Assembly (NCBI RefSeq): GCF_001870675.1 | Contig: NZ_MEHT01000007.1 | Location: 205,947 to 269,946, forward strand | Length of the DNA: 64,000 nt | Source: Roseinatronobacter thiooxidans | Lineage (GTDB): Bacteria; Pseudomonadota; Alphaproteobacteria; Rhodobacterales; Rhodobacteraceae | Direction: 5' to 3' | Part shown: positions 1-9,083 of the stretch, piece by piece | Numbering within the stretch: the stretch's first letter is position 1 | Layout of the letters: each line of letters opens with the position of its first letter | The notes under the pieces: model-generated | What the model saw: only the letters and a program-made list of their open reading frames with translations | Database searches by the model: none | What the model was told of the DNA's origin: nothing | Translations under genes and position numbers: made by a program

Positions 1-132
1 GGGGCGCGCCAAACCTTCTTGCTGCATGATCACCCCGATCGGGATCATCGCCACAATCAGAACCGCACTGACCCAATGCAGCAGGCGCGTGGTGCCTGAA
101 AGTTTCTTATATTCAATCGTCCGAGCGTCCAT
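1..132 (-). CDS. Cytochrome b561-like protein, N-terminal fragment
   Basis: Only the first 44 codons lie in the window; the gene runs off the left edge. The translation has a short polar start, then LLHWVSAVLIVAMIPIGVIM, a histidine-containing first membrane helix of the kind seen in the cytochrome b561 / Ni-Fe hydrogenase cytochrome b family, where the LHW histidine is a haem ligand. An AGGA element lies about eight bases before the ATG at 132. A membrane haem protein carrying electrons between quinone and a partner is the likely role. The family call rests on one helix. Confidence 0.6.
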   Translation of the reverse strand, partial: MDARTIEYKKLSGTTRLLHWVSAVLIVAMIPIGVIMQQEGLARP

Positions 133-249
133 GGCTATATCCTGTCACGAAAGCCTATGCGCTAGACAATAGTGCATATCCGCGCAAGGCAAGTTCGCTT
201 GTCTATCATCAAACCGTGTGTTTTGAGCGATATGGATTGACCTTTGGGC

Positions 250-1044
250 ATGTGCACTAAGATGACGGGGATGACACATATTCCAACCCAAACCAAACTT
301 GCCCCAAGCAGCCCGTCGCGCGCTGTGATGGTGCAGGCGCTAGGCACATTGGCGGTGCTTGGCCCGATGGCAATTTGGCTAAGCTATAATCTGGCAGAGT
401 TTGGCGGCGCGCCCATGCCGCGCGATGCCGCCGTGGCGACCGCGTTGATGCTGGCTTTGGGCGGGGCGGCCATGGTGGCGGCGCTGTGGCGAGGTGCCTA
501 TCCGCATGACCGGCTGGGATGGTGCAATGTGGTGACCGCCACGCGCGGGGCAGGAATATGCATTCTGGCGGGGCTGGTCTTTGTGCCCAATGCGCTTGGC
601 ACACTGGGCTGGGCCTTGGTCGGGCTTGCGGCCCTGACGCTTGCGCTGGACGGGCTGGACGGGTGGCTTGCGCGGCGCAGCGGGCTGCGGTCGGAATTCG
701 GCGCGCGGTTCGATGTGGAATCGGATGTGGCCTTTGCCACGGTGCTGGCACTGCTGGCATGGCAGGCCGACAAGGCGGGGCTGTGGTTTGTCGCGCTGGG
801 GGTGCTGCGCCCTGCCTATCTTGGCGCCAGCCTGTTCTGGGCTGCCTTGCGCATCCCCTTGCCCGACGCCTATTGGCGCAAATGCATGGCCGCGATGCAA
901 ATGATTGTGCAAGTCGCCCTGCTGGCCCCGATTGTCGTGCCGCCGCTGTCAACAGGGATCGCGGGCGTGCTGCTATCGGTGATGATTTTGTCTTTCGCGG
1001 TCGATATCCGGTGGCAGTTCCAGCAGCATGGGCGCGTGCAATGA
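250..1044 (+). CDS. CDP-alcohol phosphatidyltransferase family membrane protein
   Basis: About 264 aa with several membrane helices. The complete CDP-alcohol phosphotransferase signature is visible (DGLDGWLAR, eight residues, then G-x3-D-x3-D ending in FDVESD), so the metal-binding aspartates are all present. Such enzymes join a CDP-activated lipid to an alcohol in the inner membrane; the alcohol cannot be read from the sequence. The start is uncertain: TTG 244 and ATGs at 250, 262 and 271 are in frame and none has a strong ribosome site. The stop overlaps the next ATG as ATGA, so it is the first gene of a coupled three-gene lipid operon. Confidence 0.82.
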   Translation: MCTKMTGMTHIPTQTKLAPSSPSRAVMVQALGTLAVLGPMAIWLSYNLAEFGGAPMPRDAAVATALMLALGGAAMVAALWRGAYPHDRLGWCNVVTATRGAGICILAGLVFVPNALGTLGWALVGLAALTLALDGLDGWLARRSGLRSEFGARFDVESDVAFATVLALLAWQADKAGLWFVALGVLRPAYLGASLFWAALRIPLPDAYWRKCMAAMQMIVQVALLAPIVVPPLSTGIAGVLLSVMILSFAVDIRWQFQQHGRVQ

Positions 1045-2660
1045 CGCTTGTGCGGGTGGTGCTGGCGAGCGTCGTCTTGTTTCTGGTGCTGATCCAGCCC
1101 AACCACCCGCAAGCAATGACATGGGGCGCGCTGCGGCTGTTCCCGCTGGAACTGCCCGTTATCCTTGCGGCACTTGTGCTGCTGGGGCGGGGTGCGCTTG
1201 GCTACGGGTTTCGCGCAGCACTGGTGGGCACACTCGGTGTGATCGTGCTGCTGAAACTGGCCGATTTCGGCACGTTCATCGCGTTCAATCGCGGGTTCAA
1301 CCTGCTGGTGGACCTTGGCCTTGTGCATGCGGGCTGGACATTGCTGCAAGGCAGTATTGGCCTGCCACTGGCCACGCTGGCGGCAGGGGGCGCGCTGGTG
1401 GCCTTCGCGGCGCTGATCGCTGCGCTGTGGTGGGCAACAGGGGTCTGGGCCGCCCTGCCTGTGCCCCGCTTGGCGCGCGTGGGGGCGGCCATTCTGCTGG
1501 TGCCCGCTGCGGCAGCGGCCATCGCGGAAATCGGGCAGGCCAGACGCGCATGGAGCTTGCCAGAAACCGTGCGCGCAGCCCTTCCGGGCGCAGCCTTTAC
1601 CGCGCGGGTGGGCATTGAACGGGTAGAGCAGTTCCGCGACACCCGCGCCGACATCGCGGCCTTCCGCAAAGCGGCCCTGCAAGACCCGATGCGCGGCGCT
1701 GGCCCCTTGCTGGACCGGCTGGAGGGGCGCGATCTGATCCTGCTTTATGTCGAAAGCTATGGCCGGTCGAGTTTCGAGAATCCGTTATATGTGCCAACCC
1801 ATACTGCCACCCTGCACGCGATTGAGGATGATCTGCGCGCGCGCGGCCTGTCCATGCGGTCAGGCTGGGCGAGCGCGCCGATGGTGGGGGGGCAAAGCTG
1901 GTTGACGCACGGATCAGTCGCGTCGGGCATGTGGCTGAACACGCAAGGCCGCTACCGCGCCCTGCTGGCCAGCCCGCGCCAGACCCTGTTCCATTTCGCG
2001 CAAGAGGCAGGCTTGCGCACAGTGGCGATAAAACCCGCGCATATCTTCCCTTGGCCGGAAGGCGATTATTTCGGCTTTGACGCGGTCTATAATGCTGCCG
2101 ATCTGGGGTATGAGGGGGAACCCTTTAACTGGGTGACCATGCCTGACCAGTTTACCCTGCATGCGCTGGACAGGCTGGAGCGCGACCACCCCGCGCGCGG
2201 CGCGCAGGTGGTGCAGGTGGCGCTTGTGTCGTCGCACGCGCCTTGGGTGCCGATCCCTGAACTGGTGGACTGGGACCAGATTGGCGATGGCACCATCTTT
2301 AACCAATGGGCGCTGTCCGGTGATCCGCCCGAAGTGGTCTGGCGCGACCATGACCGTGTGCGCGACCAGTTCCGGCTGGCGGTGGATTACAGCCTTCAGA
2401 CTGTGGGCGCATGGGCGGCACGCCATGCCGATAACCCGCCGCTGATCGTCATGCTGGGCGACCATGAACCCGCGCGTTTTGTCTCTGGTGTGCAGGGGTT
2501 TGATGTGCCGGTTCACATTATCGGCCCCGAAGATCTGGTCAGCCGCTTTGCCGAGATTGGCTGGACCGAAGGCATGCTGCCCGCCCCTGATCTGCCTGCG
2601 CTGCGCATAGACCGCTTGCGCGATCTGCTGCTGGACCGGCTGAGCACCGGCGCGCCATGA
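1041..2660 (+). CDS. Membrane sulfatase / phosphoglycerol transferase-like protein (alkaline phosphatase superfamily)
   Basis: About 539 aa. The first ~200 residues form about five membrane helices; the rest is a periplasmic sulfatase-like domain. Landmarks match LTA-synthase-type enzymes: LLYVESYGRSSF (metal-binding Glu), GGQSWLTHGS (nucleophile region) and MLGDHEPA (metal-binding Asp-His). The enzyme could transfer phosphoglycerol or phosphoethanolamine-like groups, or hydrolyse a sulfate or phosphate ester; the substrate is unknown. The start at ATG 1041 overlaps the upstream stop (ATGA). Its place between a CDP-alcohol transferase and a flippase-like protein argues for a role in making or modifying an envelope lipid. 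Confidence 0.8.
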   Translation: MTLVRVVLASVVLFLVLIQPNHPQAMTWGALRLFPLELPVILAALVLLGRGALGYGFRAALVGTLGVIVLLKLADFGTFIAFNRGFNLLVDLGLVHAGWTLLQGSIGLPLATLAAGGALVAFAALIAALWWATGVWAALPVPRLARVGAAILLVPAAAAAIAEIGQARRAWSLPETVRAALPGAAFTARVGIERVEQFRDTRADIAAFRKAALQDPMRGAGPLLDRLEGRDLILLYVESYGRSSFENPLYVPTHTATLHAIEDDLRARGLSMRSGWASAPMVGGQSWLTHGSVASGMWLNTQGRYRALLASPRQTLFHFAQEAGLRTVAIKPAHIFPWPEGDYFGFDAVYNAADLGYEGEPFNWVTMPDQFTLHALDRLERDHPARGAQVVQVALVSSHAPWVPIPELVDWDQIGDGTIFNQWALSGDPPEVVWRDHDRVRDQFRLAVDYSLQTVGAWAARHADNPPLIVMLGDHEPARFVSGVQGFDVPVHIIGPEDLVSRFAEIGWTEGMLPAPDLPALRIDRLRDLLLDRLSTGAP

Positions 2661-3553
2661 GTGCGCGCATCAAGGTTTTGGCGCGCGCGCTGGCGTCGAT
2701 GGGTTTGCTTGCAGCCGTGCTGTGGCAGTTCGGGGCGGGCGATATTGTTGCAGATTTGCAGGCCGCATCGGGGCTGTGGTTCGCGCTTGCCTGCCTTGCG
2801 CTTAGTGTGCAAATTCCGCTTTCGGCGCTGCGCTGGCGCGTCACGGCGCGGGCCTTGGGCCTGCCCCTGACGCGCGGCCATGCGCTTAGCGAATACGGGC
2901 TGTCGGTTTTGGTAAACACCTTTCTGCCCGGTGGCGTGCTGGGCGATCTGGGGCGCGTGTTGCGCATGCGCCATGTGCGCGGCTGGCAGATGGCGGCGGC
3001 AACTGTGGTGATTGAACGGCTGGCGGGGCAGATTGCCTTGGCGTTGACGGCCATTCTCGGGGTGGGCCTGTGGTATGGCGCGGCGGTGGGGCTGGCGCTG
3101 GCGGGGGGCATGCTGGCGCTAGGTGCTGCGGCCTATGCGCTGGGGCGGATTGTGCCAAAGCTGGTGAAGGCGCTGCGCCTTGCGTGGTTCGCGCGCCAAG
3201 TCTGGCCTGCGCAACTGGGGCTGAGCATTGCGATTTTGGCCTGCAACCTGTTTGGCTTCTGGGCAGCGGCACGCGCGGTCGGCATAAGCGTGCCGTTCGA
3301 GGTGGCGATTTTCATTCTGCCCCTGACGCTGATGGTCATGCTTGTACCTGTTACGCTGAATGGCTGGGGCCTGCGCGAAGGGGCGGCGGCGCTGCTATGG
3401 CCCCTTGTGGGCATCGCTGCGCAGTCCGCTGTTGCGGCCAGTGTGGTCTTTGGGGCGGCGGTTGCTGGCGCGGCACTGCTTGGGGCCGTGCCTTGGGCAC
3501 TTTACGCCTGGCGCACGCGCCACGCCTCTGCGCCCGAAGTGCAGGGCAAGTAA
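2657..3553 (+). CDS. Lysylphosphatidylglycerol synthase TM-region / flippase-like protein (UPF0104)
   Basis: About 298 aa, almost entirely hydrophobic helices. The family hallmarks are the LxxxRWRVTARALG segment early on, LVNTFLPGGVLGDLGRVLRM, and NGWGLREGAAALLW near the C-terminus. It corresponds to the membrane half of MprF-type proteins without the aminoacyl-transferase domain; stand-alone members are usually annotated as flippase-like or glycolipid-transport proteins. The start overlaps the preceding stop by ATGA, so it is translated with the two lipid genes before it, and moving their product across the membrane is a reasonable inference. Confidence 0.8.
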   Translation: MSARIKVLARALASMGLLAAVLWQFGAGDIVADLQAASGLWFALACLALSVQIPLSALRWRVTARALGLPLTRGHALSEYGLSVLVNTFLPGGVLGDLGRVLRMRHVRGWQMAAATVVIERLAGQIALALTAILGVGLWYGAAVGLALAGGMLALGAAAYALGRIVPKLVKALRLAWFARQVWPAQLGLSIAILACNLFGFWAAARAVGISVPFEVAIFILPLTLMVMLVPVTLNGWGLREGAAALLWPLVGIAAQSAVAASVVFGAAVAGAALLGAVPWALYAWRTRHASAPEVQGK

Positions 3554-3571
3554 GCCGCCCAAATGACAACG

Positions 3572-4243
3572 CTACCCCAGTGTCAGGTTGCGCACATGGG
3601 CCACCACGCGGGTGGGCGTATTCTCGCTGTTGGACGAGACGGCCACTGCCACCAACCGTTCTAGCGGGGTGTTGAACACGCGCGGGAAATCGCGCGTCAG
3701 ATCCACCGTTTCCGAGAAGCGCCCCGTTTCGGGCCGCCGCGTGATCAGATTGCGCAGCCTGTCAGGCGCATGCGGGCTGGGCACAACCGTGCCCGGCGGC
3801 TGGTTGCCGCCCCAAGTATACATCAGCACCCGCGCCGAGCGGTTGCGCAACAGGCGCGAAATACTGGTCCCCTCGCGCACGCCCGCTGCATCCTGTTCGG
3901 GCATGCTGACAAAGAACACCCCAAGATTCCTGTCATCATTGCCGATCTGCGACAAATCCGAGGGCGGGGCCGAGCTTTCCACCTCCCATGTCCAGGATGC
4001 GCTGGTCTGGCCGCGCAAGGCAGGGGGCAGAATGCGGTAGAGGATGGAAGATGTCCCTTCCGAGATGACGGTCAGAGTGCTCTGGCGCAGCTCGAAACGG
4101 TTGGGCGACAGCCTGCGGAATGTCAGGTGGTCCCATTGCGTATCGAAAGCCACGGTATTGGCATGCGCCACACCGGGCAACACCGCATATGCACCAAATG
4201 CGGTTGCGGAACCTGTCAGGAATACTCTGCGTGAAACGGCCAT
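3572..4243 (-). CDS. Tat-exported DUF3047-like protein
   Basis: 223 aa. The N-terminus SRRVFLTGSATAFGAYAVLPGVAHA is a likely twin-arginine signal peptide ending in AHA. The mature part is a beta-rich domain (FRRLSPNRFELRQ, SWTWEVESSAPPSDLSQIGNDDRNLGVFF, VLMYTWGGNQPPG) of the type annotated DUF3047. Function unknown, probably periplasmic. ATG 4243 has a strong GGAGG four bases upstream and is preferred to an in-frame codon at 4303. It converges on the lipid operon, with only 18 bases between the stops. Confidence 0.7.
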   Translation of the reverse strand: MAVSRRVFLTGSATAFGAYAVLPGVAHANTVAFDTQWDHLTFRRLSPNRFELRQSTLTVISEGTSSILYRILPPALRGQTSASWTWEVESSAPPSDLSQIGNDDRNLGVFFVSMPEQDAAGVREGTSISRLLRNRSARVLMYTWGGNQPPGTVVPSPHAPDRLRNLITRRPETGRFSETVDLTRDFPRVFNTPLERLVAVAVSSNSENTPTRVVAHVRNLTLG

Positions 4244-4350
4244 GTTACCTCCAACTGTGGTGATCCTATCATGGATACGGGGGGCGGGGATGCGAAGTTT
4301 CAAACGCGGCCTTCACAAGGCCGCGACATTGCCGCCGCGCATCGGCGCTG

Positions 4351-7300
4351 TCAGACACGCGCGGCAATAACCGCCGACAGCGCGGCTTGCAGATCGGCGC
4401 GTTTGAAGGGCTTTGCCACATGCGCACTGAACCCCGCCGCGATATATTCGGCCACCTGATGCGTCATGGCATTGGCAGAGATTGCCAGCGCCGGTGTCAT
4501 GGGGCCGCCTTGGGCGGCGGCACGCGCGCGGATGCGCGCCAAGGCGCTGATCCCGTCCAGTTCCGGCATCGAGATGTCCAGCAAGACCGCGTCAAAGCGC
4601 TGTGGCTCCCACGCCTCGACGGCGGCGCGGCCATCGCTGACCGAAACCGCCTCTACCCCAAGGCTGGACAGCATTGATTTCAGGATCAGCATATTCGTGG
4701 CATTGTCATCGGCCACCAGCACACGCATCCCCTGAAGCGAGGTTTCGGCCCCTGCCTGTTCCTGTTCGGCGCAGTGGGTTGTGCGCGGCAGTGGCAGACG
4801 GACATGCACAGTGGTCCCCTGCCCCAAGGCACTTTCGACCGAAATCTGCCCGCCCATCAGCCCGATCAGCCGCCGCACAATCGACATGCCAAGGCCGGTG
4901 CCACCAAAGCGGCGGGTGACTGTGCCATCTGCCTGTTCGAAATCCTCGAACATGCGGGCCTGTTGCTCAAGGCTCATCCCGATGCCTGTGTCACGCACGC
5001 TGATGTCAAGCTGGCCATCGGTCGAGATGGCCAGCGCAACTTTGACAGACCCTTTTTCGGTAAATTTCACCGCATTCCCCACCAGATTATGCAGGATCTG
5101 GCTAAGGCGGTTAGGGTCGCCACTGCGCAACAGATGCGTGTCCGGCCCCAGGCAAAGGTCAAACTCCAGCCCTTTGCCCACAGCAACCAGCTTGTGCATA
5201 GTCTCGATGCGGGTGGCGATATCTGACGGGGCGAAGGCCACCTTCTCCAATGTCAGCTTGCCTGCCTCGATCTTGGACATGTCCAGCAGATCATTCAGGA
5301 TGCTAAGCAGCGTTTCGCCGGAATCGCGGATGATGCCCAGCATGCGCTTGTGCATCGGGTCTGACAATTCATCTTCCAGAATTTGCACCATGCCCAGCAC
5401 CCCATTCAACGGCGTGCGGATTTCATGGCTCATATTCGCAAGAAAGCGCGATTTTGCCTGATTGGCGGCCTCTGCCTGTTGGGCGGTGACGCGCAACTCA
5501 TCCTCGGTGGCGGCTTGCGCGGTGATGTCGCTGATCGACACGACGACGCGCACCTGCAATTCTTCGGCGGTGATGGGCGCGGCATTGACCGACAGCGCGC
5601 GGCGCGTACCGTCCGGCCGGATGATAGCAAAGCGGACATCGCGCACGATCTGCTTTTCGGCGATGGCCCGCGCGAACGGAAGCGCTGCAAGGTCGAACGG
5701 GCCACCATCCAGCGCCTGAATTTGCAAGTCGGGCAGGTTCCATGGCATGTCCTGCATGCTGTCCACCCCGCGGCCCAGAATGCATTCTGCCTCTCGATTG
5801 GCAAAGATGATGCGGCCCTTGTCATCCAGTGCCGCGATCCCTGATGCGGACGTGTCCATCAGGCGGGCCAGATAATCCCGCTCGACCACCAGCTGCGATT
5901 CCAGTCGCTTGCGTTCGGTGATATCAAGATGGATGCCCGCCACTTTCAGCGCTTGTCCTGCCTCATCGCGGGCGACAACCCGCCCGCGCGACAAGATCCA
6001 TACCCAATGCCCGTCACGGTGGCGCATGCGGATTTCATGTCCGAATGTTTCGCATCCCATGGACAGGGACTGGTCGCGCTGCGCTTCCATCAGCGCGAAA
6101 TCGTCAGGATGCATCAGGGATTGGAACCCGAAATTGGGCTGGACCGACAGTTCGGCGCGGGTATAGCCCAGCATCTCTGCCCAACGGTCATTCACATCTT
6201 GTGTGCCGGTCAGCACATCAAATTCCCATATCCCCGCCGAGGCGGCGTCAATAATCTGTTCCAGACGCTCTTCCGCGCGCTTCAGCGCGGTTATGTCGAT
6301 ATGCACACCCGCCATAAGTTCGGGCGTCCCTTCCGGCGTCCAGCGGGCGACACGGCCACGCGACAAAACCCAGACCCAATGGCCTGCCTTGTGACGCATG
6401 CGCTTTTCATATTCAAAGCGGTCAATCTCTCTGGAGAATACTTTGGCAAGCTCGCGTTCGGCGGCGGCAAGATCGTCAGGGTGAACCAGCCTGCGCCAGA
6501 CGTGAATATCTGCCGGTGCAATTTCCTCTGGTGTGTAGCCGATAATTTCGGCCCAGCGCGGATTGATAAGATTTGTGTCGGTCAGAAGGTTCCATTCCCA
6601 TGTTCCGGCCTGCGCCCCATGGATGATGTCGGCCTGTCGGCGCTCTGCCTCTTTCAACTCGGTAATGTCGAGTTCCATGGCAACACGGCCCCCATCGGGG
6701 GTGGCGTGTTCGATCACCCGCAACCACCGCCCCCCCGCCATCCGCGTATGTGTGGTGGCCTGCGCATCCGTTGGCTGTGGCCCCGCGCCATCGGGTATCA
6801 GCGCGACAGGGGCCTTGGTGCAGGTGCCCGCTTCGGCTGCGGGATACAGATCGCGGTGGCGTTGATTGCACAAAACCAGCCGGTTATCGGCATCGTAATA
6901 GGCAAATGCATCGGGCAGCGCCTCGACCGCCATTTCCAGCCTTGCGCGGGCCTCATTGGCGTCATGCGCAAGCCGCTGAAGTGCTGTTTCCTGCCTTTTC
7001 CTGTCGGTAATATCGGTTTCGATCGAGACGAAGCCCACATGCTGCCCGTCACACGCGTGCAGCGGGTAAAGCTGCACATCTACCCAATAAGGCACACCAT
7101 CGCGGGTGTAATTCAGAATTTCTTCGCGCACGGGCTGCAAGGCGGCAATGGCGCGGTCAATCCGCTCTGATGTCAGTGCATCCGTATGCCTGCCGCGCGA
7201 GACGTCTTGGGGGCGTCTGCCGCGCAGATCCGCCAGTTTCCAGCCGGTGCGCGCCTCGAATGCGGGGTTGATCCATTCGATGCGTTGCTTGGTATCGGCA

Positions 7301-8331
7301 ATAAGCACCAGATTGGTCATGTGCTGCGCGATCAGGCTCATCCGCTCCCGCTCGCGTTGAAGGCGCCATTCATCTGTCACGTCACGCGAAATGAACACAA
7401 AACCCGGTGCCTCTCCGGGCTTGTCGGATTTGCGCGTGGCAACAGTAAGGGCATATCGACGCCGCCCACGCGGCGTTTCTATGTCGAACGGGTGGGGGCC
7501 AGACACGCCATTCGCCAATGCCTCGGACATTGCGCGCCGGTTCAGGGCCACGATTTCGGGGGGCATCAGGTCTTCATCCTTGCGGCCCAACAACGCGTCT
7601 TCGGGCAGCATCATCTGGCCGGGATCGCTGGTATGAACACTGCGATAGCGGCCCTGCGAATCCACTTCCAAAATCAGGTCCGGCACTGCGTCCAAGGTGG
7701 CCTGCAACCTGTTGCGCGCAGCCGCAAGCGAGTCGCGCGTCTGCGCGATTTCGGTTTCCGCATCGACCCGCGCCAGCAAATTGCCCACGGCATCGGCCAC
7801 GGTTTTGAACATCTGCACAGTGTCACTGTGGAAGGCCGCGCGCGGGCAGGCGGAATCGAACCCGATAAAGCCCGCGCATCGGCCACCGGCCTGCATTGGC
7901 AAAGCCAGCATCGCCTGTATGCCCTGCGCCGCAAGATGCCGCTTTTCGGGCGCAGACGGCGGCAGGGCACCGACATCGGGTATCTCGACAGGGGTATCTG
8001 TGTCGAACCGCGCGCGCAAAAGGGGGATGACGGCAGGCAGCAGCCTATCGGGCGAGGCGCGCGCCCCGTCCGCGCCACTGTTCTGGTGCCATATATGTGT
8101 GGTGTCGATCCGCTCCCCCTCGGGGGTGCGGCGCAGGCGCACCAGATACGCGCGGTCCATATCGCTAAGGCGGGCGAGTTGTGACAAAACCCGCTCTATC
8201 GCGGCATCTGTCTGGGACAGCGGCGTGCGGATCAGATCGCTGAGCATGTCGATCACACGCGCATGAAGCTGGATAATCTGCGGGCCCACAGCAGATAGGG
8301 CGGCGGTGTCCAGATTGGTCGGGCCTACCAT
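4351..8331 (-). CDS. Multi-PAS hybrid sensor histidine kinase with receiver domain
   Basis: About 1326 aa with no clear membrane segment, so probably cytoplasmic. Order: N-terminal GAF-like domain (~15-180), a PAS/PAC series (~200-325, 325-445, 450-560), two closely similar PAS_3 modules (each with a GHWVW(V/I)LSRGRV motif), another PAS (~820-950), HisKA with FLANMSHEIRTPLNG (phospho-accepting His ~969), HATPase with VGNAVKFTEKG, RDTGIGM and GGTGLGMSIV, then a receiver with LLDISMPE (Asp ~1252). It should sense several small-molecule or redox cues and relay phosphate from His to Asp. No partner phosphotransfer protein is nearby. ATG 8331 has a G-rich site just upstream and is preferred to TTG 8346. 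Confidence 0.9.
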   Translation of the reverse strand: MVGPTNLDTAALSAVGPQIIQLHARVIDMLSDLIRTPLSQTDAAIERVLSQLARLSDMDRAYLVRLRRTPEGERIDTTHIWHQNSGADGARASPDRLLPAVIPLLRARFDTDTPVEIPDVGALPPSAPEKRHLAAQGIQAMLALPMQAGGRCAGFIGFDSACPRAAFHSDTVQMFKTVADAVGNLLARVDAETEIAQTRDSLAAARNRLQATLDAVPDLILEVDSQGRYRSVHTSDPGQMMLPEDALLGRKDEDLMPPEIVALNRRAMSEALANGVSGPHPFDIETPRGRRRYALTVATRKSDKPGEAPGFVFISRDVTDEWRLQRERERMSLIAQHMTNLVLIADTKQRIEWINPAFEARTGWKLADLRGRRPQDVSRGRHTDALTSERIDRAIAALQPVREEILNYTRDGVPYWVDVQLYPLHACDGQHVGFVSIETDITDRKRQETALQRLAHDANEARARLEMAVEALPDAFAYYDADNRLVLCNQRHRDLYPAAEAGTCTKAPVALIPDGAGPQPTDAQATTHTRMAGGRWLRVIEHATPDGGRVAMELDITELKEAERRQADIIHGAQAGTWEWNLLTDTNLINPRWAEIIGYTPEEIAPADIHVWRRLVHPDDLAAAERELAKVFSREIDRFEYEKRMRHKAGHWVWVLSRGRVARWTPEGTPELMAGVHIDITALKRAEERLEQIIDAASAGIWEFDVLTGTQDVNDRWAEMLGYTRAELSVQPNFGFQSLMHPDDFALMEAQRDQSLSMGCETFGHEIRMRHRDGHWVWILSRGRVVARDEAGQALKVAGIHLDITERKRLESQLVVERDYLARLMDTSASGIAALDDKGRIIFANREAECILGRGVDSMQDMPWNLPDLQIQALDGGPFDLAALPFARAIAEKQIVRDVRFAIIRPDGTRRALSVNAAPITAEELQVRVVVSISDITAQAATEDELRVTAQQAEAANQAKSRFLANMSHEIRTPLNGVLGMVQILEDELSDPMHKRMLGIIRDSGETLLSILNDLLDMSKIEAGKLTLEKVAFAPSDIATRIETMHKLVAVGKGLEFDLCLGPDTHLLRSGDPNRLSQILHNLVGNAVKFTEKGSVKVALAISTDGQLDISVRDTGIGMSLEQQARMFEDFEQADGTVTRRFGGTGLGMSIVRRLIGLMGGQISVESALGQGTTVHVRLPLPRTTHCAEQEQAGAETSLQGMRVLVADDNATNMLILKSMLSSLGVEAVSVSDGRAAVEAWEPQRFDAVLLDISMPELDGISALARIRARAAAQGGPMTPALAISANAMTHQVAEYIAAGFSAHVAKPFKRADLQAALSAVIAARV

Positions 8332-9010
8332 GTCCCCCCCGCGCAAATATGTTTTGTGCCGCCCACAACACCCCCCTTTCGGCGCGATTTCCCAAAGCCC
8401 AGACCGAAAGTTACCTGCACAATCCTATATCTCACAATCCCTAAAACATTGTAAACTGCCCGAGGCGTTGCGTGGCAGTGCTGCAATCGGTGCCATAGCC
8501 CGTGGCGCATGGCATCTGACAGCATCAGCAAAGGTATGGGATGAGGCGTTGTCTCGAAACATCGGATAAGTACCAAAATGTGATTTTCACAAGTAACGGA
8601 ATATTATTTTAATAAGACGGGAACGCATATGCTGCGCAAACGTTAGTGTCAGTTGCGCTTTTAAAAAATTCCAAGTCACAGGTTCTGCCGCTATTAAAAA
8701 GGCAGCATGGCGCCGAATTGTCGGCGGCTGTTTTAATTACCCGCTTTGCACCAGACAACTGCGCCTGTTTTCACAGGGTTTTCGAGTGTGCCGCAGGCTG
8801 CGCGGTAGGGACGGCCGCTTTTGAATTTCTGCCCATCGGGCCGTTTCGGCCCTGATTTCAGGCGAAAAATCTCTGCCCCTTGAATTTGCAATCGGGCCTT
8901 TTCTGTCAGCCCCTACATGAGAAACCAAAACCCCGCCCGCATCTTCCGGGAGAAAACAGCAGATATAACCTCATGTTTTCAAATACCCCGATCAAACACA
9001 CAAGTTTTCA
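8332..9010. other. Gene-poor intergenic stretch, partly AT-rich
   Basis: About 680 bases between the histidine kinase and the PRC-barrel promoter. The part around 8580-8720 is clearly richer in A and T than the rest of the window. Short open frames here have no ribosome site or recognisable protein character. A small hairpin (GGGCCG, three bases, CGGCCC) lies at 8838-8852. No gene can be supported. Confidence 0.5.
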
Positions 9011-9035
9011 GGAACCCAATTAATTCTCGTTGGTT
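9011..9035 (+). promoter_or_regulatory. EcfG-type promoter of the PRC-barrel gene
   Basis: GGAAC at 9011-9015, a 16-base spacer, then GGTT at 9032-9035. This fits the alphaproteobacterial general-stress sigma factor consensus GGAAC-N16/17-CGTT with one change. It lies about 48 bases before the ATG at 9084. Confidence 0.65.
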
Positions 9036-9083
9036 TATTTGTCAGAGCCTTCATGGGGCCAAACGGACTATAGGAGTAGTGTG

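Noticed and set aside
8646..8855. 69-codon plus-strand frame in the AT-rich gap
   Set aside because: No ribosome site, no domain character, and it is the only such frame in a region that otherwise lacks coding signs.
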